Of a stretch of 63,465 nucleotides of DNA, positions 8,705-16,915 are shown piece after piece. This DNA is from Bdellovibrionales bacterium (lineage in GTDB: Bacteria; Bdellovibrionota; UBA2428). The notes under the pieces were generated by a model, which saw only the letters and a list, made by a program, of their open reading frames with translations, did no database searches and had not been told where the DNA came from. The stretch covers positions 1 through 63,465 of the forward strand of contig JAFEAR010000171.1 of NCBI GenBank assembly GCA_018266335.1, in the 5' to 3' direction. How positions within the stretch are numbered: position 1 is the first letter of the stretch; each line of letters opens with the position of its first letter. Position numbers and translations under genes: made by a program.

Positions 8705-10432
8705 TCAGCTCAGCCCACGTGCCTTGCCGCGCTTCAAACGATGGAACTCGATGGCAAAGCGGTGCGCCTCGTCGCGCAAATGTGTAAGGATGCGCAAGGC
8801 CCCCGCATGCTTGATGGGCTTGGCATTTTTCACGCCGGGCAAGAAAAGGCGCTCTTCGGACACTTCTACATCTTCGGAGCGAAAGTCACTCTTCGTGCGC
8901 GCCTTAGCGAGTCCTACGACCGGAAAATTTACATTGAGGCTCTTCAAAATTTCCACAACGGCCGAGAGTTGTCCCTTACCGCCGTCGATAACGAGCAAGT
9001 CGGGAACCGGAGAGTCGGGCTTGCCGTAGCGCCGCGACATCACTTCGCGCATCGAAGCAAAATCGTTCTGCCCGGTGAAGCCCTGAATGTTGTAGTGCCG
9101 ATACTCATTCTTGTCGGGGCGACCGTGACGAAAGACCACGCAGGAGGCCACGTTGGCCTCGCCCTGCAAGTTTGAAATATCCACGCACTCCATGCGCTCG
9201 GGAAGTTTTTCTATATCGAGCATGCGCGCAATGGCCACGAGGGCTTCGCGTTCTTTGTCGCGCTGTTCGCGTTCGTCTTCGTGCAGACCCTTGACGTTCT
9301 CGAGTGCGAGCTCCCACAACTTCGCCCACTCGCCCTTTTCCGTCACAAAACGAATGTCGGGCGGCGGAAGATCGCCTGGCAAGTCGTTCATTTTTTCGCG
9401 TAAGTTTCCGAGTGCCACCGCGAAGGCCTCGCGCTCGGGAATAGAATTCTCGGGCACCAAAATTTGCGTCGGCGCGGGACGCTTCGAATAATGCTGCAGC
9501 ATCAGGCTCGCCAAGAAATCTTCCGTGTCGAGGCGCTCCTCGAGGTCCGCGGTGCGGTGCGTGCGCCCTACCCACTTGCCGCCGCGGAATTGCAGAATCA
9601 GAATATCCAGAGTGGATTCGGTGTCGGCCACTTCACTACTTAAATCCGGCCACACGGCCCAGATGTCACGATCGGTGCCATCTAGAGTGTCTTCCATTCG
9701 CTGTTCCTGGTGCGAAATTTCGCGGATCGCCACGAGGCGGTCGCGCAACTTGGCCGCCCGTTCGTATTCGAGCTTTTCGGCGGCGTCGGCCATGTCCGCC
9801 TCCCACTGTGCCGCGAGCTCATTCACGTCGCCCTTGAGCAGACCACGGAACTCATTCACCTGCGCGGCGTACTGCTCCTTGGTTACGTAATCCACGCAGG
9901 GGGCGGTGCACTGGCCAATTTGGTAACTCAGGCAGGGACGGGAGCGGTTGGCGAATTCGTGATCCCGACAGTCACGCAACATAAAAACCCGGGCCGCCGT
10001 GCGCAACATTTCGTGCACGGCCGAACCATTGGGATAAGGGCCGTAGTATTCGTTCCCATCGCCGTGCACCAACTTGCGGGCCACGTAGGCGCGCGGAAAA
10101 TCGTGCCGCATATCGAGTTTAATGTACGGGTAGGTTTTATCGTCCTTAAGCCGAATGTTGTACTTCGGCTTCCATTTCTTAATGAGGTTGTTTTCCAGCA
10201 GGAGCGCTTCGACCTCGGTCCCCGCCCGCAGAAACTCGATGTCGCAAACGAGTGAAACCAAGCGGAGGGTCTTCGGCGAGTGCTGGGCTTGCTTTTGGAA
10301 GTAGCTCCGGACCCGTGATTTCAAGCTCTTGGCCTTACCCACGTAGATAACGTGACCGGCCTCGTCCTTCATCAAATACACGCCGGGACCCGGCGGGCAA
10401 TTGTCCAACTTGGACTGAAGGGTCTCGTTCAT
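8705..10432 (-). CDS. uvrC: UvrC excinuclease subunit without C-terminal HhH domain
   Basis: Subunit C of the UvrABC nucleotide-excision repair nuclease. It has the N-terminal GIY-YIG nuclease domain (GVYLMKDEAGHVIYVGKAKSLKSR split over residues 15-40), Cys residues of the typical metal-binding region, a UVR/UvrB-binding helix pair (about 200-240), and the RNase H-like second nuclease with acidic residues in CVDISNLQGE and LLVIDGGKGQ and the His in RDEAHRFAI. The protein stops at residue 575, just after FHRLKRGKARGLS. Bacterial UvrC normally continues with about 50 residues of tandem helix-hairpin-helix (PGIGPKR-type); none is present in any frame downstream. Otherwise complete. Confidence 0.93.
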   Translation of the reverse strand: MNETLQSKLDNCPPGPGVYLMKDEAGHVIYVGKAKSLKSRVRSYFQKQAQHSPKTLRLVSLVCDIEFLRAGTEVEALLLENNLIKKWKPKYNIRLKDDKTYPYIKLDMRHDFPRAYVARKLVHGDGNEYYGPYPNGSAVHEMLRTAARVFMLRDCRDHEFANRSRPCLSYQIGQCTAPCVDYVTKEQYAAQVNEFRGLLKGDVNELAAQWEADMADAAEKLEYERAAKLRDRLVAIREISHQEQRMEDTLDGTDRDIWAVWPDLSSEVADTESTLDILILQFRGGKWVGRTHRTADLEERLDTEDFLASLMLQHYSKRPAPTQILVPENSIPEREAFAVALGNLREKMNDLPGDLPPPDIRFVTEKGEWAKLWELALENVKGLHEDEREQRDKEREALVAIARMLDIEKLPERMECVDISNLQGEANVASCVVFRHGRPDKNEYRHYNIQGFTGQNDFASMREVMSRRYGKPDSPVPDLLVIDGGKGQLSAVVEILKSLNVNFPVVGLAKARTKSDFRSEDVEVSEERLFLPGVKNAKPIKHAGALRILTHLRDEAHRFAIEFHRLKRGKARGLS

Positions 10433-10487
10433 GATTCCGAGCCTAGCGGATAGGATCTAAATCTCAATCTTTCCTCATCTTTTTCGC

Positions 10488-10515
10488 TTGATACACAGAT
10501 CTTTTACTGTAGCAT
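10488..10515 (+). promoter_or_regulatory. Candidate promoter of the rpsB operon
   Basis: TTGATA at 10488-10493 (5 of 6 to the -35 consensus) and TAGCAT at 10510-10515 (4 of 6 to -10) with a 16-base spacer. The start would be near 10522, giving a leader of about 120 bases before rpsB. Confidence 0.45.
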
Positions 10516-10533
10516 CCCACGCCAATTACACAC

Positions 10534-10610
10534 GCCGAGGCTTGAACTCAGAAAAGCCTGGTCGGGTGCCCCTAACCTTCTCGTAAAGGCGGGGTCCTCG
10601 CAAGCTCGGC
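10534..10610 (+). promoter_or_regulatory. Structured 5' leader of rpsB, possible S2 autoregulatory element
   Basis: A closing helix pairs GCCGAGGCTTG (10534-10544) with CAAGCTCGGC (10601-10610), leaving one bulged G. An inner helix pairs CCCC (10569-10572) and CCTT (10576-10579) with AAGG (10586-10589) and GGGG (10591-10594). It sits between the candidate promoter and the AGGAG (10631-10635) of rpsB. Leaders of this kind bind excess S2 and shut down rpsB-tsf in several bacteria; that function here is inference. There is no U-run after the outer stem, so it is unlikely to be an intrinsic terminator. Confidence 0.45.
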
Positions 10611-10641
10611 GGAGGTTTAACTGGGCTTATAGGAGATAAAA

Positions 10642-11502
10642 ATGACCGCACAAATCACCATGAAAGACCTGCTCGAGGCCGGCGTCCACTTCGGACACCA
10701 AACCAGCCGCTGGAACCCCAAGATGAAACCGTACATCTTCGGTTCCCGCAACGGCATCTACATCATCGACCTCCAAAAAACCGTAGTGCTCGCTAAAGAC
10801 GCACTCACCTACGTCACGCAAATCGTGTCGCAAGGCAAAAAAGTTCTCTTCGTCGGCACCAAAGCGCAGAGCAAAGACGTGATCCGCGAAGAAGCCGAAC
10901 GCTGCGGCTGCCCGTACGTGAACGAACGCTGGCTCGGCGGCGCCCTCACGAACTACCAAACCATTCAAGGTTGCATCGCAACCCTCGAAAAACTCGAAAC
11001 CAAACTGAACTCGGAACTCTCCGCGAACATCGGTAAAAAAGAACGTTCCATGCTCCAAAAAGAGCACGAGCGCCTGATGCGCAACCTGGGCGGTATCCGT
11101 CAAATGAAGGATCTCCCCGGCGCCATCTTCATCGTTGATCCGGGCAAAGAGCACAACGCCGTTGCCGAAGCTAAAGTTCTCGGCATCCCCGTCATCGCGA
11201 TCACCGACACGAACTGCGATCCCGATCCGATCAGCTACGTGATTCCCGGCAACGACGACGCCCTCAAGTCCATCCGCCTCTTCGCTGGCGCCATTGCTAA
11301 CGCCGTCCTCGACGGTGCTCGCGTGTTCGAAGAACGCGTGCGCGCAATCCAGGACAAGCGCGAAATCGAAGCTAAAGTCGCTGCCGACAGCGCTCCGATC
11401 GCCCCCGCTAAATCGGCTCCGAAGTCGACCACCACGGACCGCGAAGGCCGCACCGTTGACGTGCAAGTTCGCCGCACCAAAGCCGAGAAACCCTCCGCTT
11501 AA
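10642..11502 (+). CDS. rpsB: 30S ribosomal protein S2
   Basis: Ribosomal protein S2, 286 residues, of the small-subunit head/body junction. Clear family sequence from the N-terminus (LLEAGVHFGHQTSRWNPKM) through LGGALTNYQTI, the coiled-coil region, and the signature IPVIAITDTNCDPDPISYVIPGNDDA. The C-terminal tail after about residue 235 is Lys/Ala/Pro-rich and longer than in E. coli (241). Start ATG follows AGGAG by six bases. It is the first gene of a seven-gene operon and is probably feedback controlled through the structured leader. Confidence 0.97.
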   Translation: MTAQITMKDLLEAGVHFGHQTSRWNPKMKPYIFGSRNGIYIIDLQKTVVLAKDALTYVTQIVSQGKKVLFVGTKAQSKDVIREEAERCGCPYVNERWLGGALTNYQTIQGCIATLEKLETKLNSELSANIGKKERSMLQKEHERLMRNLGGIRQMKDLPGAIFIVDPGKEHNAVAEAKVLGIPVIAITDTNCDPDPISYVIPGNDDALKSIRLFAGAIANAVLDGARVFEERVRAIQDKREIEAKVAADSAPIAPAKSAPKSTTTDREGRTVDVQVRRTKAEKPSA

Positions 11503-11533
11503 TTTTGGTTTTTTGTTCGAGGAGTAAAAGTTA

Positions 11534-12184
11534 ATGACTGCGATCACCGCTGAAAAAGTAAACGAGCTCCGCCAGAAGACCGGCGCGGGCATGATGGACT
11601 GCAAAAAAGCCCTCACGGAAGTGAACGGCGACATGGAAAAGGCCGTCGACGCGCTCCGCAAACGCGGGCTCGCTGCCGCCGCTAAAAAATCTGGTCGCGT
11701 CGCCTCCGAAGGCGTTGTGTCCTCGTACATCCACGCCGGCGGATCCGTCGGCGTGCTGGTAGAAGTGAACTGCGAAACGGACTTCGTCGCCAAGACGGAT
11801 CATTTCTTGGCGCTAGTGAAGGACATCTGCCTGCACATCGCCGCCCAGAAGCCCCAGTACGTTTCGATCGAAGAAGTTCCGGCTGACCTCGTCGCCCGCG
11901 AAAAAGAAATCGCCATCGACCAAGCTAAGTCTTCGGGCAAACCTGCGGCCGTGCTCGAGAAAATTGCCGACGGCAAAATTCAAAAGTTTTACCAGGACAT
12001 TTGCCTCATGGAGCAAGGCTTCGTGAAGGATCCCGACAAAGCGGTCAAGACGCTCCTCACGGAAGCAATCGCTAAAATCGGAGAGAACATCAAAGTGCGT
12101 CGCTTCGTTCGCTACGAACTCGGCGAAGGCATCGAAAAGAAAACCGGCGATTTCGCCGCTGAAGTGGCCGCACTCCAAGCGTAA
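11534..12184 (+). CDS. tsf: Elongation factor Ts (short form)
   Basis: EF-Ts, the nucleotide exchange factor of EF-Tu. The N-terminal UBA-like module ([19 protein letters not shown]) carries the family signature, and the core contains [15 protein letters not shown], whose TDFV loop contacts EF-Tu. Length is 216 residues, compared with about 283 in E. coli. It is closer to the compact versions known from Thermus and cyanobacteria, so one of the two core repeats or the coiled-coil insertion is reduced. Ribosome-binding site GAGGAG lies upstream. Classical rpsB-tsf-pyrH-frr gene order. Confidence 0.95.
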   Translation: MTAITAEKVNELRQKTGAGMMDCKKALTEVNGDMEKAVDALRKRGLAAAAKKSGRVASEGVVSSYIHAGGSVGVLVEVNCETDFVAKTDHFLALVKDICLHIAAQKPQYVSIEEVPADLVAREKEIAIDQAKSSGKPAAVLEKIADGKIQKFYQDICLMEQGFVKDPDKAVKTLLTEAIAKIGENIKVRRFVRYELGEGIEKKTGDFAAEVAALQA

Positions 12185-12195
12185 GCAGCGAGTCG

Positions 12196-12966
12196 ATGGC
12201 TGGATCTTCGAAGAAAAAGACTACGAAAGCACCGGTGGCTTCCACCTCCGGTGCTCGTCCCTCCTACAGCCGCATTCTGCTCAAATTGTCGGGTGAAGCC
12301 CTCGCGGGCCAGCGCGAATTTGGGCTCGACGCCGGCATCCTTGAATACATCGCCCAGGAAGTTAAAAGCATCCTCGACATGAACGTCCAAGTGGCGCTCG
12401 TGGTGGGTGGTGGCAACATCTTCCGCGGCATTCAAGGTTCCGAGGTGGGAATGGATCGTGCCACCGGCGACTACATGGGCATGCTGGCCACCACCATCAA
12501 CGCCCTCGCCATGCAGGACGCGCTGGAACGCCACGGCGTTTCGACCCGCGTACAGAGCGCCATTCGCATGGAACAGGTAGTGGAGCCGTACATTCGTCGC
12601 CGCGCCGTCCGCCACCTGGAAAAGGGTCGCGTGGTGATTTTCGCGAGCGGTACCGGCAACCCCTATTTCTCCACCGACACGGCCGCTTCGCTGCGCGCCA
12701 TGGAAGTGGAAGCCCAAGTCGTCATTAAGGCCACCAAAGTGGACGGCGTGTACGACAAAGATCCGAACAAACACAAAGGAGCGAAAAAGTTCGACTCCGT
12801 TAGCTACATCGACGTGCTCAACAAGAACCTGAAGGTGATGGACAGCACCGCGATTAGCCTTTGCATGGACAACCAAATGCCGATCGTCGTGTTCAACATG
12901 CACGATCGCGGCGCACTCAAAAAAGTCGTTCAGGGCGGAGCCGTGGGAACACGGATTCACCCCTAA
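12196..12966 (+). CDS. pyrH: UMP kinase
   Basis: UMP kinase, amino-acid-kinase fold, converting UMP to UDP for pyrimidine nucleotide supply. Motifs are [39 protein letters not shown] and [16 protein letters not shown], all typical of the bacterial hexameric enzyme regulated by GTP and UTP. It has 256 residues, about 15 more than E. coli, the excess being a Lys/Ser/Thr-rich N-terminal tail (residues 1-23). The tail may be translated from this ATG or the true start may be lost; no internal ATG is available before the core. It starts 11 bases after tsf. Confidence 0.95.
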   Translation: MAGSSKKKTTKAPVASTSGARPSYSRILLKLSGEALAGQREFGLDAGILEYIAQEVKSILDMNVQVALVVGGGNIFRGIQGSEVGMDRATGDYMGMLATTINALAMQDALERHGVSTRVQSAIRMEQVVEPYIRRRAVRHLEKGRVVIFASGTGNPYFSTDTAASLRAMEVEAQVVIKATKVDGVYDKDPNKHKGAKKFDSVSYIDVLNKNLKVMDSTAISLCMDNQMPIVVFNMHDRGALKKVVQGGAVGTRIHP

Positions 12967-12994
12967 CCGAAGAGGATGAGAGGGATATACTGAG

Positions 12995-13549
12995 ATGAGT
13001 GACATTCAACAGGACAGTCGCCAGAAAATGGAAAAGGCCGTAACGATGCTCAAGTCGGAGCTTTCCAAACTCCGCACCGGCCGCGCGAGCCCCTCGCTCG
13101 TAGAGCACATCAAGATTGATTATTACGGCACGCCCACCCCGCTGAACCAAGTGGGCCAGGTGTCGATTCCGGACCCCAAAACGATTCAAATCGCGAGCTG
13201 GGACCAGTCCGCAATTCCCCTCATTGAAAAGGCAATCATCGCCGCCAACATCGGCCTAACGCCGAACGTAGACGGCAAACTGATTCGTTTGAACGTGCCG
13301 CCCCTCACCGAAGAGCGTCGCAAAGACATCGCCAAGACCGTGAAGAAAATTGGCGAAGACTCTAAGGTCGCCGTGCGCAACGTGCGTCGCGAGGCCAACG
13401 ATGTCGTCAAGGCCCAGGAAAAAGACAAAGCCCTCTCCGAAGACGCCGCCAAAAAACTCCAGGAGCAAATCCAGAAAGTGACTGACGCCTTTATCGCGGA
13501 CATCGACAAGCTTGTCGAATCCAAGACCAAAGACATCATGACCGTATGA
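12995..13549 (+). CDS. frr: Ribosome recycling factor
   Basis: RRF splits the post-termination ribosome together with EF-G. At 184 residues it has the normal length. Signature segments are LSKLRTGRASPSLVEHI, YYGTPTPLNQVGQVSIPDPKTIQI and EERRKDIAKTVKKIGEDSKVAVRNVRRE. The stop codon overlaps the uppS start by four bases (ATGA), so the two genes are translationally coupled. Ribosome-binding site AGAGGGAT precedes the ATG. Confidence 0.97.
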   Translation: MSDIQQDSRQKMEKAVTMLKSELSKLRTGRASPSLVEHIKIDYYGTPTPLNQVGQVSIPDPKTIQIASWDQSAIPLIEKAIIAANIGLTPNVDGKLIRLNVPPLTEERRKDIAKTVKKIGEDSKVAVRNVRREANDVVKAQEKDKALSEDAAKKLQEQIQKVTDAFIADIDKLVESKTKDIMTV

Positions 13550-14325
13550 GTTCGATGCAACCGGAGGCGCGGGAATCCGTGCCCACCCAGTTGGGGGCAC
13601 TCAAAATCCCCCGACACATTGCAATCATCATGGACGGCAATGGCCGCTGGGCAAAGTCGCGCGGCCTGCACCGGACGGTCGGCCACGCCAAGGGCACCTC
13701 CATCGTGAAGGACATTATTCGCGCGGTGGATGACTTGGGCGTGGGTGTGCTGACCCTCTACGCTTTTTCCACGGAAAACTGGAATCGTCCCTCCGAAGAA
13801 ATTTCGGTGCTCATGGAACTGCTGCACGATTACTTGCTGCAGGAGCGCCAGGAGCTCCTGGACAATAACATTTGCTTCAATGTACTCGGCCAGGTGGATC
13901 GGCTGCCGGAGAATGTGCGCAACATTGTGCGCGAGACCATCGCCGTTACCGCCCAAAACACGGGCATGAAGCTGAACTTTTGCGTCAGCTACGGTGGCCG
14001 GGCCGAAATTGCCCGCGCCGCGCAGCGCCTGGCCCTCGAAGTGCAAAGCGGGCAGCGTGACGTAGCGTCGATCGACGAAGCTGCCATCAGCGAAAATCTC
14101 TACACCGCGGGCCTTCCCGATCCCGACCTGGTCATTCGCACGAGTGGCGAAAATCGCATTTCCAATTTTTTGATCTGGCAAATGGCCTATTCCGAAATTT
14201 ACGTAACGGATACGCTGTGGCCTGACTTTACGCCGAGCCATCTGCGCGCTGCCCTGGAGGCTTACTCCCGCCGCAAGCGTCGCTTCGGCTTCACCGATGA
14301 AAACCTGCGCGGAGTTACGCCATGA
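13546..14325 (+). CDS. uppS: Undecaprenyl diphosphate synthase (cis-prenyltransferase)
   Basis: A 259-residue cis-prenyltransferase that builds the C55 lipid carrier for peptidoglycan and envelope glycans by adding isopentenyl units to farnesyl diphosphate. Motifs are IAIIMDGNGRWAK with the catalytic Asp, TLYAFSTENWNRP, and the substrate loop DLVIRTSGENRISNFLIWQ. The residue after SGE is Asn where many homologues have Gln. It overlaps frr upstream and cdsA downstream by four bases each, giving a lipid-precursor section within the translation operon as in many proteobacteria. Confidence 0.95.
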   Translation: MSSMQPEARESVPTQLGALKIPRHIAIIMDGNGRWAKSRGLHRTVGHAKGTSIVKDIIRAVDDLGVGVLTLYAFSTENWNRPSEEISVLMELLHDYLLQERQELLDNNICFNVLGQVDRLPENVRNIVRETIAVTAQNTGMKLNFCVSYGGRAEIARAAQRLALEVQSGQRDVASIDEAAISENLYTAGLPDPDLVIRTSGENRISNFLIWQMAYSEIYVTDTLWPDFTPSHLRAALEAYSRRKRRFGFTDENLRGVTP

Positions 14326-15158
14326 GTACCGAACTGAAGAATCGTTTGTTCTGGGGATTTCTTGCTGCCACCGTGGTGCTTGTGACCATGTTTTGGCTGG
14401 GGCCCGAAGCGTCGCTCTTGATTGCCACGGCCGCCGGACTACAAGGCTGGCGCGAATACTGCCGCCTGATGAATCTCGATAACAAACCGAGCCTCGTTTA
14501 CATTGGCTACATTGTGCTCGCCACGATGTTCGTGCACTCCTACTTTGTGGGCTCCAAAACTTTGTTCTGGTTGTGGCTTGTGTGGGTCATTGGCTTTGCT
14601 TCGATCTTTACCGAGTACGTGCTAGAAAAACGCCGCACGAGTATTTCCACTTTTGACGTGCAGCAAAACTGGACCATCCTTTGCCGCTTTATTCTGGGCA
14701 TTTTCTACATCTTCATGCTGCTGGGCTTTGCGGGCCCCATCATTGCCAAAGTGCACGGCGAGCAGTTGCTCACGCTTTGCCTTACCTGCGTGTTCATGGG
14801 CGATTCTGCCGCCTACTTCGTGGGTCGCAGCAAGGGCCGCCGCAAGGTGTGGCCCGAGCTCTCGCCCGGCAAGACCATAGAAGGCTGCATTGGCGGCTGG
14901 GCAGGCTCCTTTGTGTCCTCCATCGTGCTGTGGGGCGTGTTTCGCCTGCTCACGCCTGCGACTCTGCCCATTTGGGAATGCCTCATTGTTGGGATCGTAG
15001 CGGGTCCGCTCTCGCAGGCCGGCGATTTTATGGAAAGCCTCATGAAGCGTGTGGGCGGCCGCAAGGATTCGGGAACTCTGCTGCCCGGACACGGCGGCAT
15101 TTTGGACCGGGCCGACGGACTTGTGTTTGTGCTGCCCCTCGTTTACTTTCTTTTCTAA
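14322..15158 (+). CDS. cdsA: Phosphatidate cytidylyltransferase
   Basis: CDP-diacylglycerol synthase, an integral inner-membrane enzyme that activates phosphatidic acid with CTP for all phospholipid synthesis. It has 278 residues with about eight hydrophobic segments. The family signature near the C-terminus reads SLMKRVGGRKDSGTLLPGHG followed by GILDRADGL, with the metal-binding Asp residues present. Start ATG overlaps the uppS stop (ATGA). Confidence 0.93.
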   Translation: MSTELKNRLFWGFLAATVVLVTMFWLGPEASLLIATAAGLQGWREYCRLMNLDNKPSLVYIGYIVLATMFVHSYFVGSKTLFWLWLVWVIGFASIFTEYVLEKRRTSISTFDVQQNWTILCRFILGIFYIFMLLGFAGPIIAKVHGEQLLTLCLTCVFMGDSAAYFVGRSKGRRKVWPELSPGKTIEGCIGGWAGSFVSSIVLWGVFRLLTPATLPIWECLIVGIVAGPLSQAGDFMESLMKRVGGRKDSGTLLPGHGGILDRADGLVFVLPLVYFLF

Positions 15159-15640
15159 TGGCTCGTACGGAAATTTCTAAAGCGGACGTGGATTTTGACA
15201 ACTTCTCCCTGGAGAAGGAGCGCGCGGACGCTATCCGGGCGGAACTCGATCGCGTGCGCCAATCGGGCTGGCTGGATGACTTTAAACTTCTCGTCGCGGA
15301 ACTCGGCGTAGAGGACCCAAACGCTGCCGGCGGCAATGCCCAACTCGAACTCATCATGAACGGCGCCAAGGTGTACCGTGGACCGGCCGAGCGCGAGCTC
15401 CAAGACTTGCTCGTAATTCTGGCCGACTCCGAGTTGCACGTGCGCTGGAAGAACAGCAGCCTGCTCGAAATTCTTTCGCTGCCGAAGGCGGGCGAATACG
15501 CCGTGCTCCATGCCGATCCGATTTTCTTTGAACTCGAAGCCCTGCTCAAAGAAGGCCTCCAGGACGATCTCAAACAAGCCCGCGGTGCCAAGAGCAGCCG
15601 CCAAGCCCACTTCAAGTCCTTCGGTAAGAGCGCTAGTTAA
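15158..15640 (+). CDS. Unknown protein, last gene of the rpsB operon
   Basis: A 160-residue soluble, acidic, mainly helical protein with no recognised family. Its ATG shares one base with the cdsA stop (TAATG), so it is almost certainly translated as part of the same operon. Features are an acidic N-terminus (EISKADVDFDNFSLEKERADA), a middle with two Leu-rich helices (LQDLLVILAD, SSLLEILSLP) and a basic Ser-rich tail. No signal peptide or membrane helix. It ends three bases before the convergent lipoprotein gene. Confidence 0.75.
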   Translation: MARTEISKADVDFDNFSLEKERADAIRAELDRVRQSGWLDDFKLLVAELGVEDPNAAGGNAQLELIMNGAKVYRGPAERELQDLLVILADSELHVRWKNSSLLEILSLPKAGEYAVLHADPIFFELEALLKEGLQDDLKQARGAKSSRQAHFKSFGKSAS

Positions 15641-15643
15641 TTC

Positions 15644-16585
15644 TCAGTACAATTCAACGCGGTCGCCTACGGCCATGCCGCCGCCACTCAGGAGGACGGC
15701 CATGCAGCCGTCCACGCCGAAGTGCTCGCTCACCTTAATGAGACCCTTCACGCGGCCCGGAGCTTGGCCTACGGCTTTGCCCGTTTGGGGGTCGACGATG
15801 TCGCGCATGTTGTCCACCACGCGGAGGGTGTCGCCCACTTGCAATCCCGTGCGGCGGCCCGCGTTTAGGTAAAAGCGCGAGCCGTCCATGCGCACGATGC
15901 GCCCCTGCCAGCCGAGCTTTTCGGCGAAGGGCGTAATTTTGGTCAAAATGCGCTCACCCAGACCGTAGCTAATTTGCTCGGCCTTCTTGGTGAGCTCTTC
16001 GACGTCGGGCTCGCCGGTCATGATTTGCGAGCGCGATTCCGTGAGCGTCTCTTGCGCCGTACCGCTGAACATCTTGCGGCCCGTGGTGCCATCGAAGAGT
16101 TCAAACTCGGCGGCCAATTTGTAGGTCGTCGTGATGGTGCGCAAAATGCCCTCGGGCGACTCCGTGCGCTCCTGACCAAAGTGAGTCACCACGCCCTTCA
16201 GGAAACCGCCAATGCCGTAAGCGCGCGCGGTGCGCAGCAGATCTTCGGCGGGCGTAGACGAGTCCACGGTGAGTTCCTTGAACTCGACGTCATCGGTGAT
16301 GTCCGTGACGAAGGGCGACTCGGGCTTAGAAAACGCCAGCACCAAGTTCTTGGTGAGAACCTCGCGCAACGGCACTTCCTTAAATTCCTTAGCGAAGGGC
16401 TTAATGGAGAAGGGCAAAACCCACACCCGCCGCTTAACGAGGTCAGGATTTTCACCCGCCTTGACCTTGGGCGCGGCCACCGGCTTAACGGGCGGCAGGT
16501 CCCGCTTAATGGGCTTCATGCAAGCCGAGAGCGACAACACGGAAACAAGCATCGAGAATCTACGCAGCGCGAACATGCAGCCCAT
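15644..16585 (-). CDS. Lipoprotein with FlgT-like C-terminal region
   Basis: A 313-residue predicted lipoprotein. The N-terminus has a basic start, a hydrophobic core and lipobox LSAC (Cys22 from the first Met); ATG 16576 is an alternative start. A Pro/Lys-rich linker precedes RRVWVLPFSIKP, which opens a CsgG/FlgT-middle-like domain (about 50-210). The C-terminal part GRIVRMDGSRFYLNAGRRTGLQVGDTLRVV resembles the FlgT C-terminal SH3-like fold that reads as flagellar or envelope-associated. No flagellar genes are nearby, so the role is unproven. The residues after GL-VGD up to the end (GGGMAVGDRVELY) repeat the same pattern. Confidence 0.65.
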   Translation of the reverse strand: MGCMFALRRFSMLVSVLSLSACMKPIKRDLPPVKPVAAPKVKAGENPDLVKRRVWVLPFSIKPFAKEFKEVPLREVLTKNLVLAFSKPESPFVTDITDDVEFKELTVDSSTPAEDLLRTARAYGIGGFLKGVVTHFGQERTESPEGILRTITTTYKLAAEFELFDGTTGRKMFSGTAQETLTESRSQIMTGEPDVEELTKKAEQISYGLGERILTKITPFAEKLGWQGRIVRMDGSRFYLNAGRRTGLQVGDTLRVVDNMRDIVDPQTGKAVGQAPGRVKGLIKVSEHFGVDGCMAVLLSGGGMAVGDRVELY

Positions 16586-16603
16586 TGTAGCAGGCGTCGG
16601 CGA

Positions 16604-16786
16604 TCAGCGGCAGGTCGGCACCTCCACGTACTGATCGTGCCCGGCGAGCTCGACGGGCTCTTTGCGGTGCGAGCCATCGCGCACCTGGTAGTGCCGAGAC
16701 ACGCTCTGCGAATTCGCGCCGGGGTGACTCATCAACCCGCAGGCCACGAGGGTGTAAGAAGCTAAACGACCTAAGTAGGATTTCAT
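16604..16786 (-). CDS. Small lipoprotein-like peptide
   Basis: A 60-residue protein beginning MKSYLGRLASYTLVAC. It has a short hydrophobic stretch and a lipobox-like LVAC (Cys16). A strong AGGAGG (complement of 16797-16802) lies 10 bases before the ATG, which argues for a real gene. The mature part is polar with a second Cys near the end (EVPTC). The next gene on the strand is the FlgT-like lipoprotein, 18 bases downstream, so they may form one unit. No family is recognised. Confidence 0.55.
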   Translation of the reverse strand: MKSYLGRLASYTLVACGLMSHPGANSQSVSRHYQVRDGSHRKEPVELAGHDQYVEVPTCR

Positions 16787-16862
16787 TCTTTGGGGACCTC
16801 CTGAACTTAAGAATTCAAGAGGAATGCCAATTTAAATTCAGATAGTTACAAGCAGTACTTGA

Positions 16863-16905
16863 GGTGCCACAGCCACAGTCGCTGGGGCGACCGAACGCCG
16901 GCACC
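16863..16905. terminator. Two-tier hairpin downstream of dnaE
   Basis: Outer arms GGTGCC (16863-16868) and GGCACC (16900-16905) enclose an inner hairpin GTCGC (16878-16882) / GCGAC (16887-16891) with a TGGG loop. It lies 11 bases beyond the dnaE stop. Neither strand has a convincing U-run after it, so it may be a transcript-end stabiliser rather than an intrinsic terminator. Confidence 0.35.
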
Positions 16906-16915
16906 CCACCAGGTT

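Noticed and set aside
10627..11793. 388-residue frame opposite rpsB and tsf
   Set aside because: Crosses two certain ribosomal/translation genes on the other strand.
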